Assembly: GCA_947445775.1 (NCBI GenBank)
Contig: CANFEB010000005.1
Location: 36,465-100,464, forward strand
Reading direction: 5' to 3'
DNA: 64,000 nucleotides
From: Oligoflexales bacterium
Lineage (GTDB): Bacteria > Bdellovibrionota_B > Oligoflexia > Oligoflexales > RGVZ01
Positions 28,062-36,469 of the stretch are shown piece after piece (within the stretch, counting starts at the first letter, position 1; each line of letters starts with the position of its first letter). The position numbers and the translations under genes are program-made. Below the pieces are notes generated by a model that was not told where the DNA came from, made no database searches, and worked only from the letters and a program-made list of their open reading frames with translations.

Positions 28062-28634
28062 TTATCTCGCCGCTTTTTTCGCCGCAATCACAAAATTCTT
28101 TCGAATCAATTCAACGATGGCCGTAAGATCCTGGGGGGAAGGTTTTCCCGTTTTTATATAGATGAGCTCGCCTTTTTGATTAAGAATGATCAAATTGTAG
28201 GCATTGTCCTTCAAGCCCCATTCCCGAACCAGATGTTTGGTGAAGTCCTTGGCGTAAGTTGTGGTGGGGAACTTTTTTTGCTTTGCCGCAAGGGTGATCC
28301 CGATCATGAAATTTGGCAAAGCAGTGGCCTTCATATTTACGAGCGCCGACGAAGTCACTTGGTCAGCCGGGAAGTGTTCGGCGTCTAAAGCCTCCTCCAG
28401 CGCTTCGCCGTCGGCCCGTTCATCGGGATCAACATAAAAAATCAGGTGTATTTTACCGAGTCCGTCCTGGAAGTCCCAGGGATTACCGTCAAGTTTGCCG
28501 CCGTTGTCGCCGTCCAATCGGGCTACAGGTGGCACGAAACCTTCTTTAATTTCAGCTGCCAAGACCATCCCGCTGTTCAAAAATTCGCCCCCGGCTATGA
28601 CTGCGCAGATCCACAAAAGAAGCAGACGGCCCAT
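28062..28634 (-). CDS. YtfJ-family periplasmic thioredoxin-fold protein
   Basis: Signal peptide MGRLLLLWICAVIAGGEF, then a thioredoxin-like domain related to E. coli YtfJ: GKIHLIFYVDPDERADGEAL, SSALVNMKATALPNFMIG, WGLKDNAYNLIILNQKG and GKPSPQDLTAIVELI correspond to that family in order. No redox CxxC is present, as is usual for YtfJ. The ATG at 28634 has AAGGGG upstream and is preferred over the ORF-track start at 28655. Function of the family is unknown. Confidence 0.75.
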   Translation of the reverse strand: MGRLLLLWICAVIAGGEFLNSGMVLAAEIKEGFVPPVARLDGDNGGKLDGNPWDFQDGLGKIHLIFYVDPDERADGEALEEALDAEHFPADQVTSSALVNMKATALPNFMIGITLAAKQKKFPTTTYAKDFTKHLVREWGLKDNAYNLIILNQKGELIYIKTGKPSPQDLTAIVELIRKNFVIAAKKAAR

Positions 28635-28926
28635 GGCGGAACCCCTTAAAGGCAAAATCAGGAATTTATTAACAAACGCTACCCAAGATTGTCCCAGAGC
28701 ATGGCTTAGGAATCCAGACGGATAATTTGTTGAAAATCAAATCAACCTGCTTTTTGACTGTCAAACTCGGGTGTTCAAAAAGTCAGCTCGGGCCTAGGAG
28801 GGGATTCACGCGGCCCCCAATTTAAGAAGTTGATGGATTACTGCCGATTCCCTATGAAGAACCTTAGTGGTTCATTTTGCGGATCAGGGAGCGCATCCAT
28901 TGAAGAACAAGCAAGGCGATAAATTC

Positions 28927-30105
28927 ATGGCTAAGGCAACGGTCAAGGCGGCCTCATTGCAATCGCGCCACGAAGGTGCAGTACCTGAAGCTGTTCTCGC
29001 TCCTGCAGGGCGCGGAGCGTCTGTGCGCGTCGAATCCGCGACGGCTTCAGCGGATCTGGAGCATTTGCTTGAATCTGTTTCCGGCTCGAAACTTTTGATT
29101 TGCATCCGGGGCTATCCGGACCCGGACAACATCGGGTCATCGCTTGCTTTGCAATGGTTGGCCCGGCATCACGGTATCGAATCGCGGATCATTCATTTTG
29201 AGGAGATCTCTCACCATGAAAACCGCGCTCTGGTAAAGAAACTCGATATTGAACTTGACGAATGGCATGAAGGATTCGACTGCTCAAAGTTCGATTATTA
29301 CGCAATCACGGATTCCCAAACAGCGGAACTACCAATCAAACTTCCGCCATCCTGCCAGTTGCTGGTATTTGTGGATCACCATAAACCCCTCGGTAATATT
29401 CAGGGGAAATTTGTCGATATTCGCGAGAATTCAGGTTCGACTTCTGCGATCTTCGGGGAATACCTGTTGGAAAGCCCCCATAGCTTTGCTGGCCCATCGC
29501 CAGAAGTGACCAAGATCGCGACCGCCTTGATGCACGGGATCCGCTCCGATACCGACAATTTCGTTAATGCAACGATGATTGATTACCGGGCGAGTGAGTT
29601 CCTGGCAAAATTCGTCGATAAGGATTTGTTGGCCCTGATCTCGCGTCAGTCGATCCCGGCAAAAACCATGGATTTAACCCAGATTGCCCTGCAGCGAAAA
29701 GACATCCGTGCAACATTTATGTTTTCCGGTGTCGGTTTTGTCAGGGATGAGGACCGTGACGGGATCGGTCAATGCGCCGACTATCTGCTCCACCGAGAAG
29801 GCATTGAGACGGTCATTGTCTATGGGGTCGTTGGCAACGAATACATCGACGGATCGCTGCGAACCAAGTCACACACCTTGGATCCGGATAAATGGTTGAA
29901 AGACGTTTTTGGGCAGGATCAAGACGGCAGCTATTACGGTGGTGGTCGCAAGGACAAAGGCGGATTTCAGATTCCGCTCGGTTTTTTCGCCAGTTGTTCG
30001 GACAAGGAACTGCTCTGGATTTTGATCAAAAAGACGATCGACGAGCTTTTCTATGACAAGATCGGCGTTGAGGGCAAACCCTCCATGGATGGCGACGGAA
30101 ATTGA
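28927..30105 (+). CDS. DHH-family phosphoesterase (NrnA/RecJ-like)
   Basis: DHH superfamily protein, related to oligoribonucleases and RecJ exonucleases. After an Ala-rich N-terminus come RGYPDPDNIGSSLALQWL (normally HxNPDxDxIGSxLAL, here without the first His), YAITDSQ, and VDHHKPL, the DHH motif. The C-terminal DHHA1-like region has GGGRKDKGGFQIPLGFF where the family usually shows GGGH, so another ligand position differs. Several starts are possible (ORF track 28867); I prefer ATG 28927. Substrate may be a small phosphodiester or bioactive nucleotide; uncertain. Confidence 0.75.
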   Translation: MAKATVKAASLQSRHEGAVPEAVLAPAGRGASVRVESATASADLEHLLESVSGSKLLICIRGYPDPDNIGSSLALQWLARHHGIESRIIHFEEISHHENRALVKKLDIELDEWHEGFDCSKFDYYAITDSQTAELPIKLPPSCQLLVFVDHHKPLGNIQGKFVDIRENSGSTSAIFGEYLLESPHSFAGPSPEVTKIATALMHGIRSDTDNFVNATMIDYRASEFLAKFVDKDLLALISRQSIPAKTMDLTQIALQRKDIRATFMFSGVGFVRDEDRDGIGQCADYLLHREGIETVIVYGVVGNEYIDGSLRTKSHTLDPDKWLKDVFGQDQDGSYYGGGRKDKGGFQIPLGFFASCSDKELLWILIKKTIDELFYDKIGVEGKPSMDGDGN

Positions 30106-30113
30106 TGCGCGAA

Positions 30114-30443
30114 TCAACCCCGGCGGTCCTTTACTTCGCTTTCAATCCATTCGAGAAATTTTTGGCTTCCTCCACTGACGGGCAAAGCCAAAACACATGG
30201 ATTATCGCTGGGATGACGGGCCGCGACAAAAGCGGTTAAGTCCGAAATCATTTCCTCGGTGGTCTTGAACACGAGAACAACCTCATTTTCCTCCCGGAGA
30301 GCACCCTGCCACTCGTAGACCGAAGTCATTCCGGGAATCACGTTAGCGCACGCGGCCAAGCCGGCTCTGACCACGCTGTGGGCCAGCTTGAGCGCCGTGT
30401 CCCTGTCGGGCACTGTGATGTAGACCAAACTTTTCGTTTTCAT
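30114..30443 (-). CDS. cutA: Divalent-cation tolerance protein CutA
   Basis: Small trimeric ferredoxin-fold protein of the CutA family. Clear family pieces are VYITVPDRDTALKLAHSVVRAGLAACANVIPGMTSVYEWQGALREENEVVLVFKT, then the C-terminal VAARHPSDNPCVLALPVSGGSQKFLEWI. Length 109 residues is normal. Convergent with the DHH gene at a distance of 8 bp and divergent from folE. Confidence 0.94.
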   Translation of the reverse strand: MKTKSLVYITVPDRDTALKLAHSVVRAGLAACANVIPGMTSVYEWQGALREENEVVLVFKTTEEMISDLTAFVAARHPSDNPCVLALPVSGGSQKFLEWIESEVKDRRG

Positions 30444-30577
30444 AAGACTTTGTTCTTCTTGGTTTTTTTAATTTGAAATACCCTGAATCGAGACGATTTT
30501 TGCAAAAACCCCTCAAAGTTTCGCCAGTAGTACCGATGCCAAACAGTATAACAAGTCGAAGCTGAGGGGAATTTTGT

Positions 30578-31153
30578 ATGAGTGCATCTAAGAAAGATGA
30601 GTTTTTAAGCGGAATTAAATCACTGTTGCTTACCCTCGGTGAGGATCCGGAGCGGGAGGGGCTGCAGAAGACTCCCGAGCGATGGTTGCGCAGCATGGAA
30701 TTTCTGACTTCAGGATACCAGAAAGATGTTCGTGGTCTCATAAACAATGCGATCTTTCACGAATCGTACAGCGACATGGTGATTGTGCGGGATATTGAAT
30801 TGTACAGTTTATGCGAACATCACATCCTGCCTTTTTTTGGGCGGTGTCACGTCGGCTATATCCCCAACGGCAAGGTGATTGGGTTGTCGAAAATTCCCAG
30901 GATCGTGGATGCTTTCGCCAGGCGTCTGCAGGTTCAAGAAAGGCTGACTAGCCAGATTTCCTATGCCCTACAGGAGCATCTGGCGCCGGCCGGAGTAGGG
31001 GTTGTCATTGAGGCATATCATTTCTGCATGATGATGCGTGGCGTCGAAAAACAGAATTCGTATACAATGACGAGTTCCATGTTGGGGGCGTTCCAGAACA
31101 TGTCGACGCGTTCGGAGTTTTTGACCCTTCTTCAGAGTCAGCGCAGCCGTTAG
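30578..31153 (+). CDS. folE: GTP cyclohydrolase I
   Basis: Converts GTP to 7,8-dihydroneopterin triphosphate, first step to folate or queuosine precursors. Zinc and active-site motifs are present: [48 protein letters not shown], and [17 protein letters not shown], where the family's second zinc Cys and catalytic His are found. Length 191 is typical. GAGGGGAATTTTGT just upstream supports the ATG at 30578. A TsaC-like gene follows 22 bp on. Confidence 0.95.
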   Translation: MSASKKDEFLSGIKSLLLTLGEDPEREGLQKTPERWLRSMEFLTSGYQKDVRGLINNAIFHESYSDMVIVRDIELYSLCEHHILPFFGRCHVGYIPNGKVIGLSKIPRIVDAFARRLQVQERLTSQISYALQEHLAPAGVGVVIEAYHFCMMMRGVEKQNSYTMTSSMLGAFQNMSTRSEFLTLLQSQRSR

Positions 31154-31175
31154 GTCAAGGGGGGAAATTATCGTC

Positions 31176-31838
31176 ATGGCGGCACGGCACGTTTATACAT
31201 TTATTGCCCCACTCCGCGAACGTGACATCGAGGAAGCCTGTCGAATTCTTTCTTCGGACGGAGTTCTTGCCCTGCCAACAGAAACTAGCTGGAGCTTTGT
31301 CTGTGATGCCGATAGCCCCAAGGCGTTGGAGCGAATCCGGAAACTGAAGCCGGGGCATCCCAGGGACAGACCGTTTAGCCTCATGTGCAGCTCGATCTCT
31401 GCAGCGGCTGAAGTCGTCAATATCGACAATCATGTTTATCCCTATTTGAAAAAAACAATGCCGGGCCCATATACAGTAATTTTGGAACGAAACCGCAGCC
31501 TGCCACGATTGATCCACGATAACCGCAAAGAGGTCGGCATCCGCATTCCGGCGGCAGAACTTATCCGCGGCTTGATGGTCCACTACGGCCGCGTGCTAGC
31601 AGCGGCAACGGTGCCAGGGATTCTGGTTCCGCTGAATAGCCACGAGCAGATCCATTTGCCCCGATTTGGCTACGAGGTCATGGAGGCCTTCGGGCATGGC
31701 CTTGATTTAATCCTGGATCTAGGGGAAGAGGTACCGGGCGTTGAAACCACGATTATTGATTGCACGGAAAGTGTCCCGATTGTGGTTCGGGCAGGAGCGG
31801 GGGACCCAGCTCCATTCATCGGAGCTTGGCAGAAGTGA
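31176..31838 (+). CDS. TsaC/YciO-family protein (threonylcarbamoyl-AMP synthase-like)
   Basis: YrdC-fold protein. VLALPTETSWSFVCDADS, LERIRKLKPGHPRDRPFSLMC, PGPYTVILERN and VGIRIPAAELIRGLM follow the family order. The details (RPFSLMC and PGPYT...PRLIHDNRKEVGIRIP) are closer to YciO than to the essential TsaC/Sua5, so it may not be the tRNA t6A enzyme. Length 220. It overlaps lipB by 4 bp (GTGA), so the two are coupled. Confidence 0.8.
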   Translation: MAARHVYTFIAPLRERDIEEACRILSSDGVLALPTETSWSFVCDADSPKALERIRKLKPGHPRDRPFSLMCSSISAAAEVVNIDNHVYPYLKKTMPGPYTVILERNRSLPRLIHDNRKEVGIRIPAAELIRGLMVHYGRVLAAATVPGILVPLNSHEQIHLPRFGYEVMEAFGHGLDLILDLGEEVPGVETTIIDCTESVPIVVRAGAGDPAPFIGAWQK

Positions 31839-32509
31839 AATCGGCCAGATCAGTCAGCGTTATCGATGCGGGCATCATGGAATATGGAGTTGCATGGGAA
31901 TTGCAACAACGCCTCCACGCCAGATGTGTTGCTGGCGACGCGGAAGGGTTTCTGATGCTGGTCGAGCATCCGCCGGTGATCACCCTCGGAAAAAATGCCA
32001 GTGAAAAGTTTTTGTTGGCTGGAGAAACTTGGCTCTCCGAAATGGGCGTCGCCATCGTTCGTTCAGATCGCGGCGGCGAAGCCACTGCGCACAACCCCGG
32101 ACAGCTCGTTGTTTATCCAGTAATTCCCTTGCCGGTCTTCGGGCTGGGCGCACGCGCCTATGTTCATAAACTCGAATCCGTCGTGATGGAAACGTTGTCA
32201 TTCTTTGGGGTGGCTTCCGGCCGCGACCCCGTTCACCCAGGGGTCTGGGTTGGCAACTCTAAAATATGCGCCGTTGGAACTCGCATCAAGTTGCGGGCAA
32301 CTATGCACGGAATTGCCCTGAACGTGAACAATGACCTTGCTATATTTGGATTGATCGTTCCCTGCGGCATTGCTGGCCGGGACACAACTAGTCTTGCCCA
32401 AATATTGGGCACAGCACCGGATATCCACAGGGTGAAACAGGAATTCATCAAGTGCTTCGCTAGCTTGTTCGATTGCCGCGTTAAGCAATCCGCTGTGGAT
32501 GAATTTTGA
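31835..32509 (+). CDS. lipB: Octanoyltransferase LipB
   Basis: Transfers octanoate from acyl carrier protein to lipoyl domains, the first step of lipoate synthesis. MEYGVAWELQQ, EHPPVITLGKNAS, DRGGEATAHNPGQLVVYPVIPL and GVWVGNSKICAVGTRI with the catalytic Lys, then IVPCGI with the catalytic Cys, define the family. The true start is GTG 31835, overlapping the previous stop; the ORF track begins 75 bp earlier in the wrong context. Length 224 is normal. No lipA is adjacent. Confidence 0.92.
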   Translation: MKSARSVSVIDAGIMEYGVAWELQQRLHARCVAGDAEGFLMLVEHPPVITLGKNASEKFLLAGETWLSEMGVAIVRSDRGGEATAHNPGQLVVYPVIPLPVFGLGARAYVHKLESVVMETLSFFGVASGRDPVHPGVWVGNSKICAVGTRIKLRATMHGIALNVNNDLAIFGLIVPCGIAGRDTTSLAQILGTAPDIHRVKQEFIKCFASLFDCRVKQSAVDEF

Positions 32510-32844
32510 ATCTAGAATTTAGAGTTTGGAATTTGGATCGTCTGCTTGCAGCGAGGGACGCTGGCAACTATGATTCACAGATGACTTCGGCTACAAAATT
32601 CACCACAACAACTCCGTATTGCGACGTGGCATTTGGACCCGTCTTGAATTCTTGCTGCGTTCAGTCAACCACGTTGCACGCTCGCCACAATCAAATGGTT
32701 GCGTGTGGCGATTGCAAGCAGGTGTTGAAGTTTTTTAAAGAAGCTAGACCGATGCAAAACTATCTTAAGTTTTGCGCATCAAATAATCGCAGCGTGATCA
32801 CCGGAATGGTTGGCGATTACTTCGTCGTCGCTTTTTCATTCTGA
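32506..32844 (+). other. Region after lipB with a doubtful small ORF
   Basis: Between lipB and the convergent ctpA lie about 300 bases. One open frame (ATG at 32581, or TTG at 32506) could give 87-112 residues with several cysteines (PYCD, SCC, ACGDCK, KFCA) and overlaps the end of ctpA by 28 bp. No ribosome site is visible and I recognise no family. It may be a real small Cys-rich protein or simply an open stretch. Confidence 0.25.
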
Positions 32845-34175
32845 GTATTTTTTTTCGGATCTTCTTTTTTATTATCCGTATTCAATTTGGCGTAGCTGTG
32901 CAGGTAACTGAAAGCTGTCGCCAACTGGTAGTCCGATCTCAGTGGCTCTGGCCACTGGTCGATCCACTGCGTCAGACTCTGGGTTTTTGCGAGATCGCTT
33001 AAATCGTGACTTTCAATGTGCCGTTCGAGGTCTGATTCTTTGCGCGCCGAATCTGGTCGCTCGTTCTTGCCCTTGACCGGAACTTCTTCCCCGGCTTTTG
33101 CTGCCACGACAATATCCGGAGTGATTCCCTTGGCTTGGATGGAGCGGTCTTTTGGCGTGTAATAGCGGGCGATCGTGAGTTTTATTGCTGAACCGTCCGG
33201 CAACGGCAATATCGTCTGAACCGAGCCTTTGCCAAAGGTTGTCGTGCCCATGATCAGGGCCCGCTCGTGATCTTGCAGGGCACCGGCAACGATTTCCGAG
33301 GCACTCGCTGATCCACCGTTTACCAGAACGACCACAGGAAAGTTTGAGAAGGTGTTGCGCTTGCGGGCGAACTCGCGCTCGACACGGTCCTTGTCCCGTC
33401 CAAGTGTGGACACGATCAATCCCGATTCAATGAATAAGTCAGTCACTTGCACGGCCTGGTCTAAAAGGCCGCCTGGATTATCGCGTAAATCCAAAATCAG
33501 ACCAGAGATTCCGCCACGCGTAGAGGCGGCTTTCAGTATGGCGGCAAGTTCGTCGCTAGTGCCTTCTTGAAAACTGGCGATCCGCACGTACTCAAATTTC
33601 GGAGCTAGATTTTGTCCGCGGACTGATTTTACCTGGATGATTTCCCGGATCAGTTCGAGGATGAGTGGTTCCGTGACATTCTGGCGGCGGACCTTCAGTT
33701 TTAGTTTTGATCCAGGCTCTCCGCGCATGCGGTCGACGGCATCATCATTTTTAAGGTTGGTCACCACATGGCCATCGATTTCAATGATTTCGTCGCCGGA
33801 TTTGATGCCGCCACGCGCTGCGGGAGTATCCTCGATCGGTGACACAACGATCAATTTTCCTTTTTCCTGAGAAACGATGACACCGACGCCGCCGAATTTT
33901 CCCTGAGTGTCGATAGTGAGTTGCTCGTAAGCCTTTGGTAGCATCAGCGTGGTGTGCGGATCCAGTTGATCCACCATGCCTTTGAGGGCATTGCGCACGA
34001 GCGCTGGTTCCTTCACTTTGCTTTCATCGACATACATCGTTTCAAGATAGTGAAGGCCGCGCGCCAGGGATTCAAGGGACTTGTACTTGGCGTCGGAGGC
34101 GATTTCCGGGGCGGACGGTGCGGCAATCACCTGCTGGGCTAATAGCAGGGACACGATCATCAGGGTTTTCTTCAT
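32817..34175 (-). CDS. ctpA: Carboxy-terminal processing protease (S41)
   Basis: Periplasmic serine protease of the CtpA/Prc family. Signal peptide MKKTLMIVSLLLAQQVIAAP; PDZ domain with VSPIEDTPAARGGIKSGDEIIEIDG; S41 core LILDLRDNPGGLLDQAV, VLVNGGSASASEIVAGALQDHERALIMGTTTFGKGSVQ with the Ser of GSASAS and Lys of FGKGS as the catalytic dyad. The tail is charged and low in complexity. Length 452. The TPR lipoprotein gene lies 8 bp upstream on the same strand, reminiscent of Prc-NlpI pairing of a protease with a TPR lipoprotein; that link is inference. Confidence 0.93.
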   Translation of the reverse strand: MKKTLMIVSLLLAQQVIAAPSAPEIASDAKYKSLESLARGLHYLETMYVDESKVKEPALVRNALKGMVDQLDPHTTLMLPKAYEQLTIDTQGKFGGVGVIVSQEKGKLIVVSPIEDTPAARGGIKSGDEIIEIDGHVVTNLKNDDAVDRMRGEPGSKLKLKVRRQNVTEPLILELIREIIQVKSVRGQNLAPKFEYVRIASFQEGTSDELAAILKAASTRGGISGLILDLRDNPGGLLDQAVQVTDLFIESGLIVSTLGRDKDRVEREFARKRNTFSNFPVVVLVNGGSASASEIVAGALQDHERALIMGTTTFGKGSVQTILPLPDGSAIKLTIARYYTPKDRSIQAKGITPDIVVAAKAGEEVPVKGKNERPDSARKESDLERHIESHDLSDLAKTQSLTQWIDQWPEPLRSDYQLATAFSYLHSYAKLNTDNKKEDPKKNTQNEKATTK

Positions 34176-34183
34176 CTAGGGCC

Positions 34184-35026
34184 TTAGCTCCTCACCGGTC
34201 CAGGGGATTTGGCGATCATTCGTTTCATTTCGACGATACGCCGGGTGTCATCCAATGTCAGCGATTCGTTCTTTTCAAATGATTCTACTGCCGCCTTCGC
34301 TGCTTTGGTTTTTTGCTGTTTCACGAGGATGCGGACCATGGATTCGACCGGCTCAGGGCACTTCGGACACACCGCCGTTGCCGTTTCCAGCTTATCGATG
34401 GCCAGAAGGTTGCGGTGGGTTGTTTCGTAAATGCGCGCCATTTTCAGCAGGGTCATGAAGTTGGTCGGGTTTTCTTCCAGAGCCTTCGCGTACCAGCGCT
34501 CTGATCGAATTGAATCATTCGACAATTCCGCGATAAGGCCGAGGTTGTGAAATATCCGTTCCCGGTAGCGGTAGGTCTTGGCCGGCTCGGAAGCCGCAGC
34601 CTCCTTGAGAAGAGTTGTGGCCTTGGCATACTGGCGCCCCTGAATGTAGGCAGAGCTGAGGTTAAGGGTAAAAGTCAAATTGTCGGGCCGCATGTGGCGC
34701 GCCGTTTCCAGGGCTTCCCTAGCCTTGGTGGTGTTGCGCAGTGACAGTTGGACCAACCCATGAAGGTTGATGACATCTGGATCTGCGGGATATTCCCTCA
34801 GAAGGGTTTTAACCTCTCTAAGGGCCTGGGTGGATTGGCCGCTGTCCAAGGAGTTGGTTACGATCTGTTTTTTGGTTTCGAGAAGGTTGACGCCCTCGTT
34901 GGGGTCGCGGTCACGGTTCAACGACTGGCATGCGGACAGGCCGCAGAATGCTATTAAAGTTAATATATACAGATACTTATTTTGTTTATCGGCGTTTGTT
35001 TTCGGCACCTGAAGGTTTCCTTCCAT
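34184..35026 (-). CDS. TPR lipoprotein
   Basis: Lipoprotein (lipobox LSAC after a hydrophobic LYILTLIAFCG stretch) with at least four tetratricopeptide repeats covering most of its 280 residues (for example VINLHGLVQLSLRNTTKAREAL and FTLNLSSAYIQGRQYAKATTLL). Similar in layout to PilF/PilW or NlpI. The ATG at 35026 has GGAGG eight bases upstream; the ORF track starts at 35122. It directly precedes the ctpA gene on the minus strand, so it may be an adaptor for that protease. Divergent from the RodZ-like gene. Confidence 0.8.
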   Translation of the reverse strand: MEGNLQVPKTNADKQNKYLYILTLIAFCGLSACQSLNRDRDPNEGVNLLETKKQIVTNSLDSGQSTQALREVKTLLREYPADPDVINLHGLVQLSLRNTTKAREALETARHMRPDNLTFTLNLSSAYIQGRQYAKATTLLKEAAASEPAKTYRYRERIFHNLGLIAELSNDSIRSERWYAKALEENPTNFMTLLKMARIYETTHRNLLAIDKLETATAVCPKCPEPVESMVRILVKQQKTKAAKAAVESFEKNESLTLDDTRRIVEMKRMIAKSPGPVRS

Positions 35027-35166
35027 ATCCGGATCCTCCGGAGCTGAGATATTGCCTTGCCGATGGTCCTGTGGGGTGGCATTCATTATAAATAGCCACA
35101 CACGAACAGGGGCCTTGGTCACGGGCGATCAAAGATCTTGGGCGTGATCATAACACGGAACAGGCG

Positions 35167-36189
35167 ATGAGCGACCAGACGATTTCCGCCAAGGCTTCGG
35201 CGACCCAGCCGGATATTAAAGCTGTTCGGCTACAACTAGGCAATCTACTCAAACAGGCCCGTGAAAAATCCGGCATGAGCCATGACGCTGTGGCTCAGAT
35301 CACCAAGATTGGCCGGGGTTTTGTGATAGCCCTTGAAGCCGGTGAGTTCGAAAAGCTTCCTGGGGCCGTGTTCGGTCGGGGATTCGTTTGCAGCATCGCC
35401 CGGGTTCTGGATCTGGACAGCCAGGAAATGTCGAAGCTCTATGCCAAATGCTGGGCGACGACAGAATCGGAATACACTTTTAAAGGCGGCGCTGCGAAAG
35501 GTGTGATTGCGCAACGCATGCCGGCCCGACGCAAAATGGCTTTTGACATCGGAAACTTAATTAGAAATAGTCCTGTAGGAAATTTAAAGATCAGTGGCGG
35601 CAAGTCCGCTGTTTTACTGCTCTCCGTTCCGGTTTTGGTTCTCGTCGTGGCGATAGTCATTGCGGGGGTCAAGGGGGGACAGAAACAGGTCGCAGGGCAG
35701 GCGCCGAAAACTCAGCAGACCCAAGAAGTTTTGGCGGCTGTTGCCGTGCCTGCTGCTGCCGTGCCTGCTGCTGCCGTGCCCGCTGCTGCCGTGCCTGCCA
35801 TGCAGCCAGTAGCCAAGCCATCGAACGCCCCGAATGTCGCGAACGCCCCGAAGCCGGCCATTGAAGAACCAACGATGGAGTTGCGCAGCGAAAAGGCCAA
35901 CTTTGAGCATGTCTTGGAATTGGTGGTGATCGAGCCGGTGAAAATCAAGTTGATCGCTGATGGCAAGCAGCCATCCATCCGGCAGTTAAAACCAGATGCC
36001 TACCGATTTGCCTTTGCCGACCGCGCCGACTTGACGGTATACGATGCGGCTGCCGTGGACCTTGCGTTTAATGGCAGAAGCCTTGGTTCCCTGGGAGCCA
36101 AGGGACGGATTCGTAGATTGATTTTCCAGTCCGGAACTCCTGAATCTGCGGCAAATAACGCGGTTGGAGAAACTGCAAAAAAACTCTGA
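35167..36189 (+). CDS. rodZ: RodZ-like HTH membrane protein
   Basis: Cytoskeleton-linked cell-shape protein of RodZ type. An N-terminal helix-turn-helix domain (LGNLLKQAREKSGMSHDAVAQIT, then GRGFVIALEAGEFEKLPGAVFGRGFVCSIARVL) is followed by a basic stretch and one transmembrane helix (AVLLLSVPVLVLVVAIVIAG). Then comes an Ala/Pro linker made of AAAVP-type repeats, and a C-terminal DUF4115-like domain (VKIKLIADGKQPSIRQLKPD, RADLTVYDAAAVDLAFNGRSLG). Length 340. MreB is not nearby. The downstream gap holds a strongly structured segment. Confidence 0.8.
   Translation: MSDQTISAKASATQPDIKAVRLQLGNLLKQAREKSGMSHDAVAQITKIGRGFVIALEAGEFEKLPGAVFGRGFVCSIARVLDLDSQEMSKLYAKCWATTESEYTFKGGAAKGVIAQRMPARRKMAFDIGNLIRNSPVGNLKISGGKSAVLLLSVPVLVLVVAIVIAGVKGGQKQVAGQAPKTQQTQEVLAAVAVPAAAVPAAAVPAAAVPAMQPVAKPSNAPNVANAPKPAIEEPTMELRSEKANFEHVLELVVIEPVKIKLIADGKQPSIRQLKPDAYRFAFADRADLTVYDAAAVDLAFNGRSLGSLGAKGRIRRLIFQSGTPESAANNAVGETAKKL
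35743..35799. repeat. 15-bp tandem repeat in the RodZ linker
   Basis: Nearly four copies of GCCGTGCCTGCTGCT, one with C in place of T, encode AVPAA repeats in the periplasmic linker. Likely to vary in number between strains. Confidence 0.85.
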
Positions 36190-36423
36190 TTGTTCCCGAG
36201 TTTCGTGCGCAGGGATAGTCTGCCCCGGAACAATCGTGCGATGCTCCTAAAGCTTCAAAGAATTTTGCCGAATCAAATGGAGCAAGTCTTTGGTGGCTTG
36301 CATGTGATGCGAAGCTGGAACAGGTCGGATTGACCTGCACGGAGATGGACAAGGGGTTCGCCCCTGGATGAGCGCCGGCCAATGATTGGCCCGATTGCCA
36401 AGAGGGCAATTGACAGGGTCTCC
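36188..36423 (+). ncRNA. Candidate structured RNA or leader between rodZ and panC
   Basis: This non-coding stretch has a dense series of perfect or near-perfect hairpins. These are GATTGTTCC/GGAACAATC (36188-36235), TGCTCC/GGAGCA (36242-36284), GCTTGCAT/ATGCGAAGC with a bulge (36296-36315), CAGGTC/GACCTG (36321-36337), AGGGG-TTCG-CCCCT (36352-36365), GGCCAA-TGA-TTGGCC (36377-36391) and ATTGCC-AAGAG-GGCAAT (36394-36410). GGAGAT (36341) pairs with GTCTCC (36418), closing the last three as a multiloop. None of the stems has a T-tract, so they are not terminators. It could be a 5' leader of panC or a free RNA. Strand is assumed from neighbours; I recognise no known RNA family. Confidence 0.42.
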
Positions 36424-36469
36424 ATACCACAAGCATCTCAAACGTTTTTTGAAAGTGATTGCTCCCGCC

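Noticed and set aside
36188-36235. First hairpin after rodZ as a terminator
   Set aside because: The stem is strong but is followed by CGTGCG, not by T residues; it fits better as part of the structured segment.
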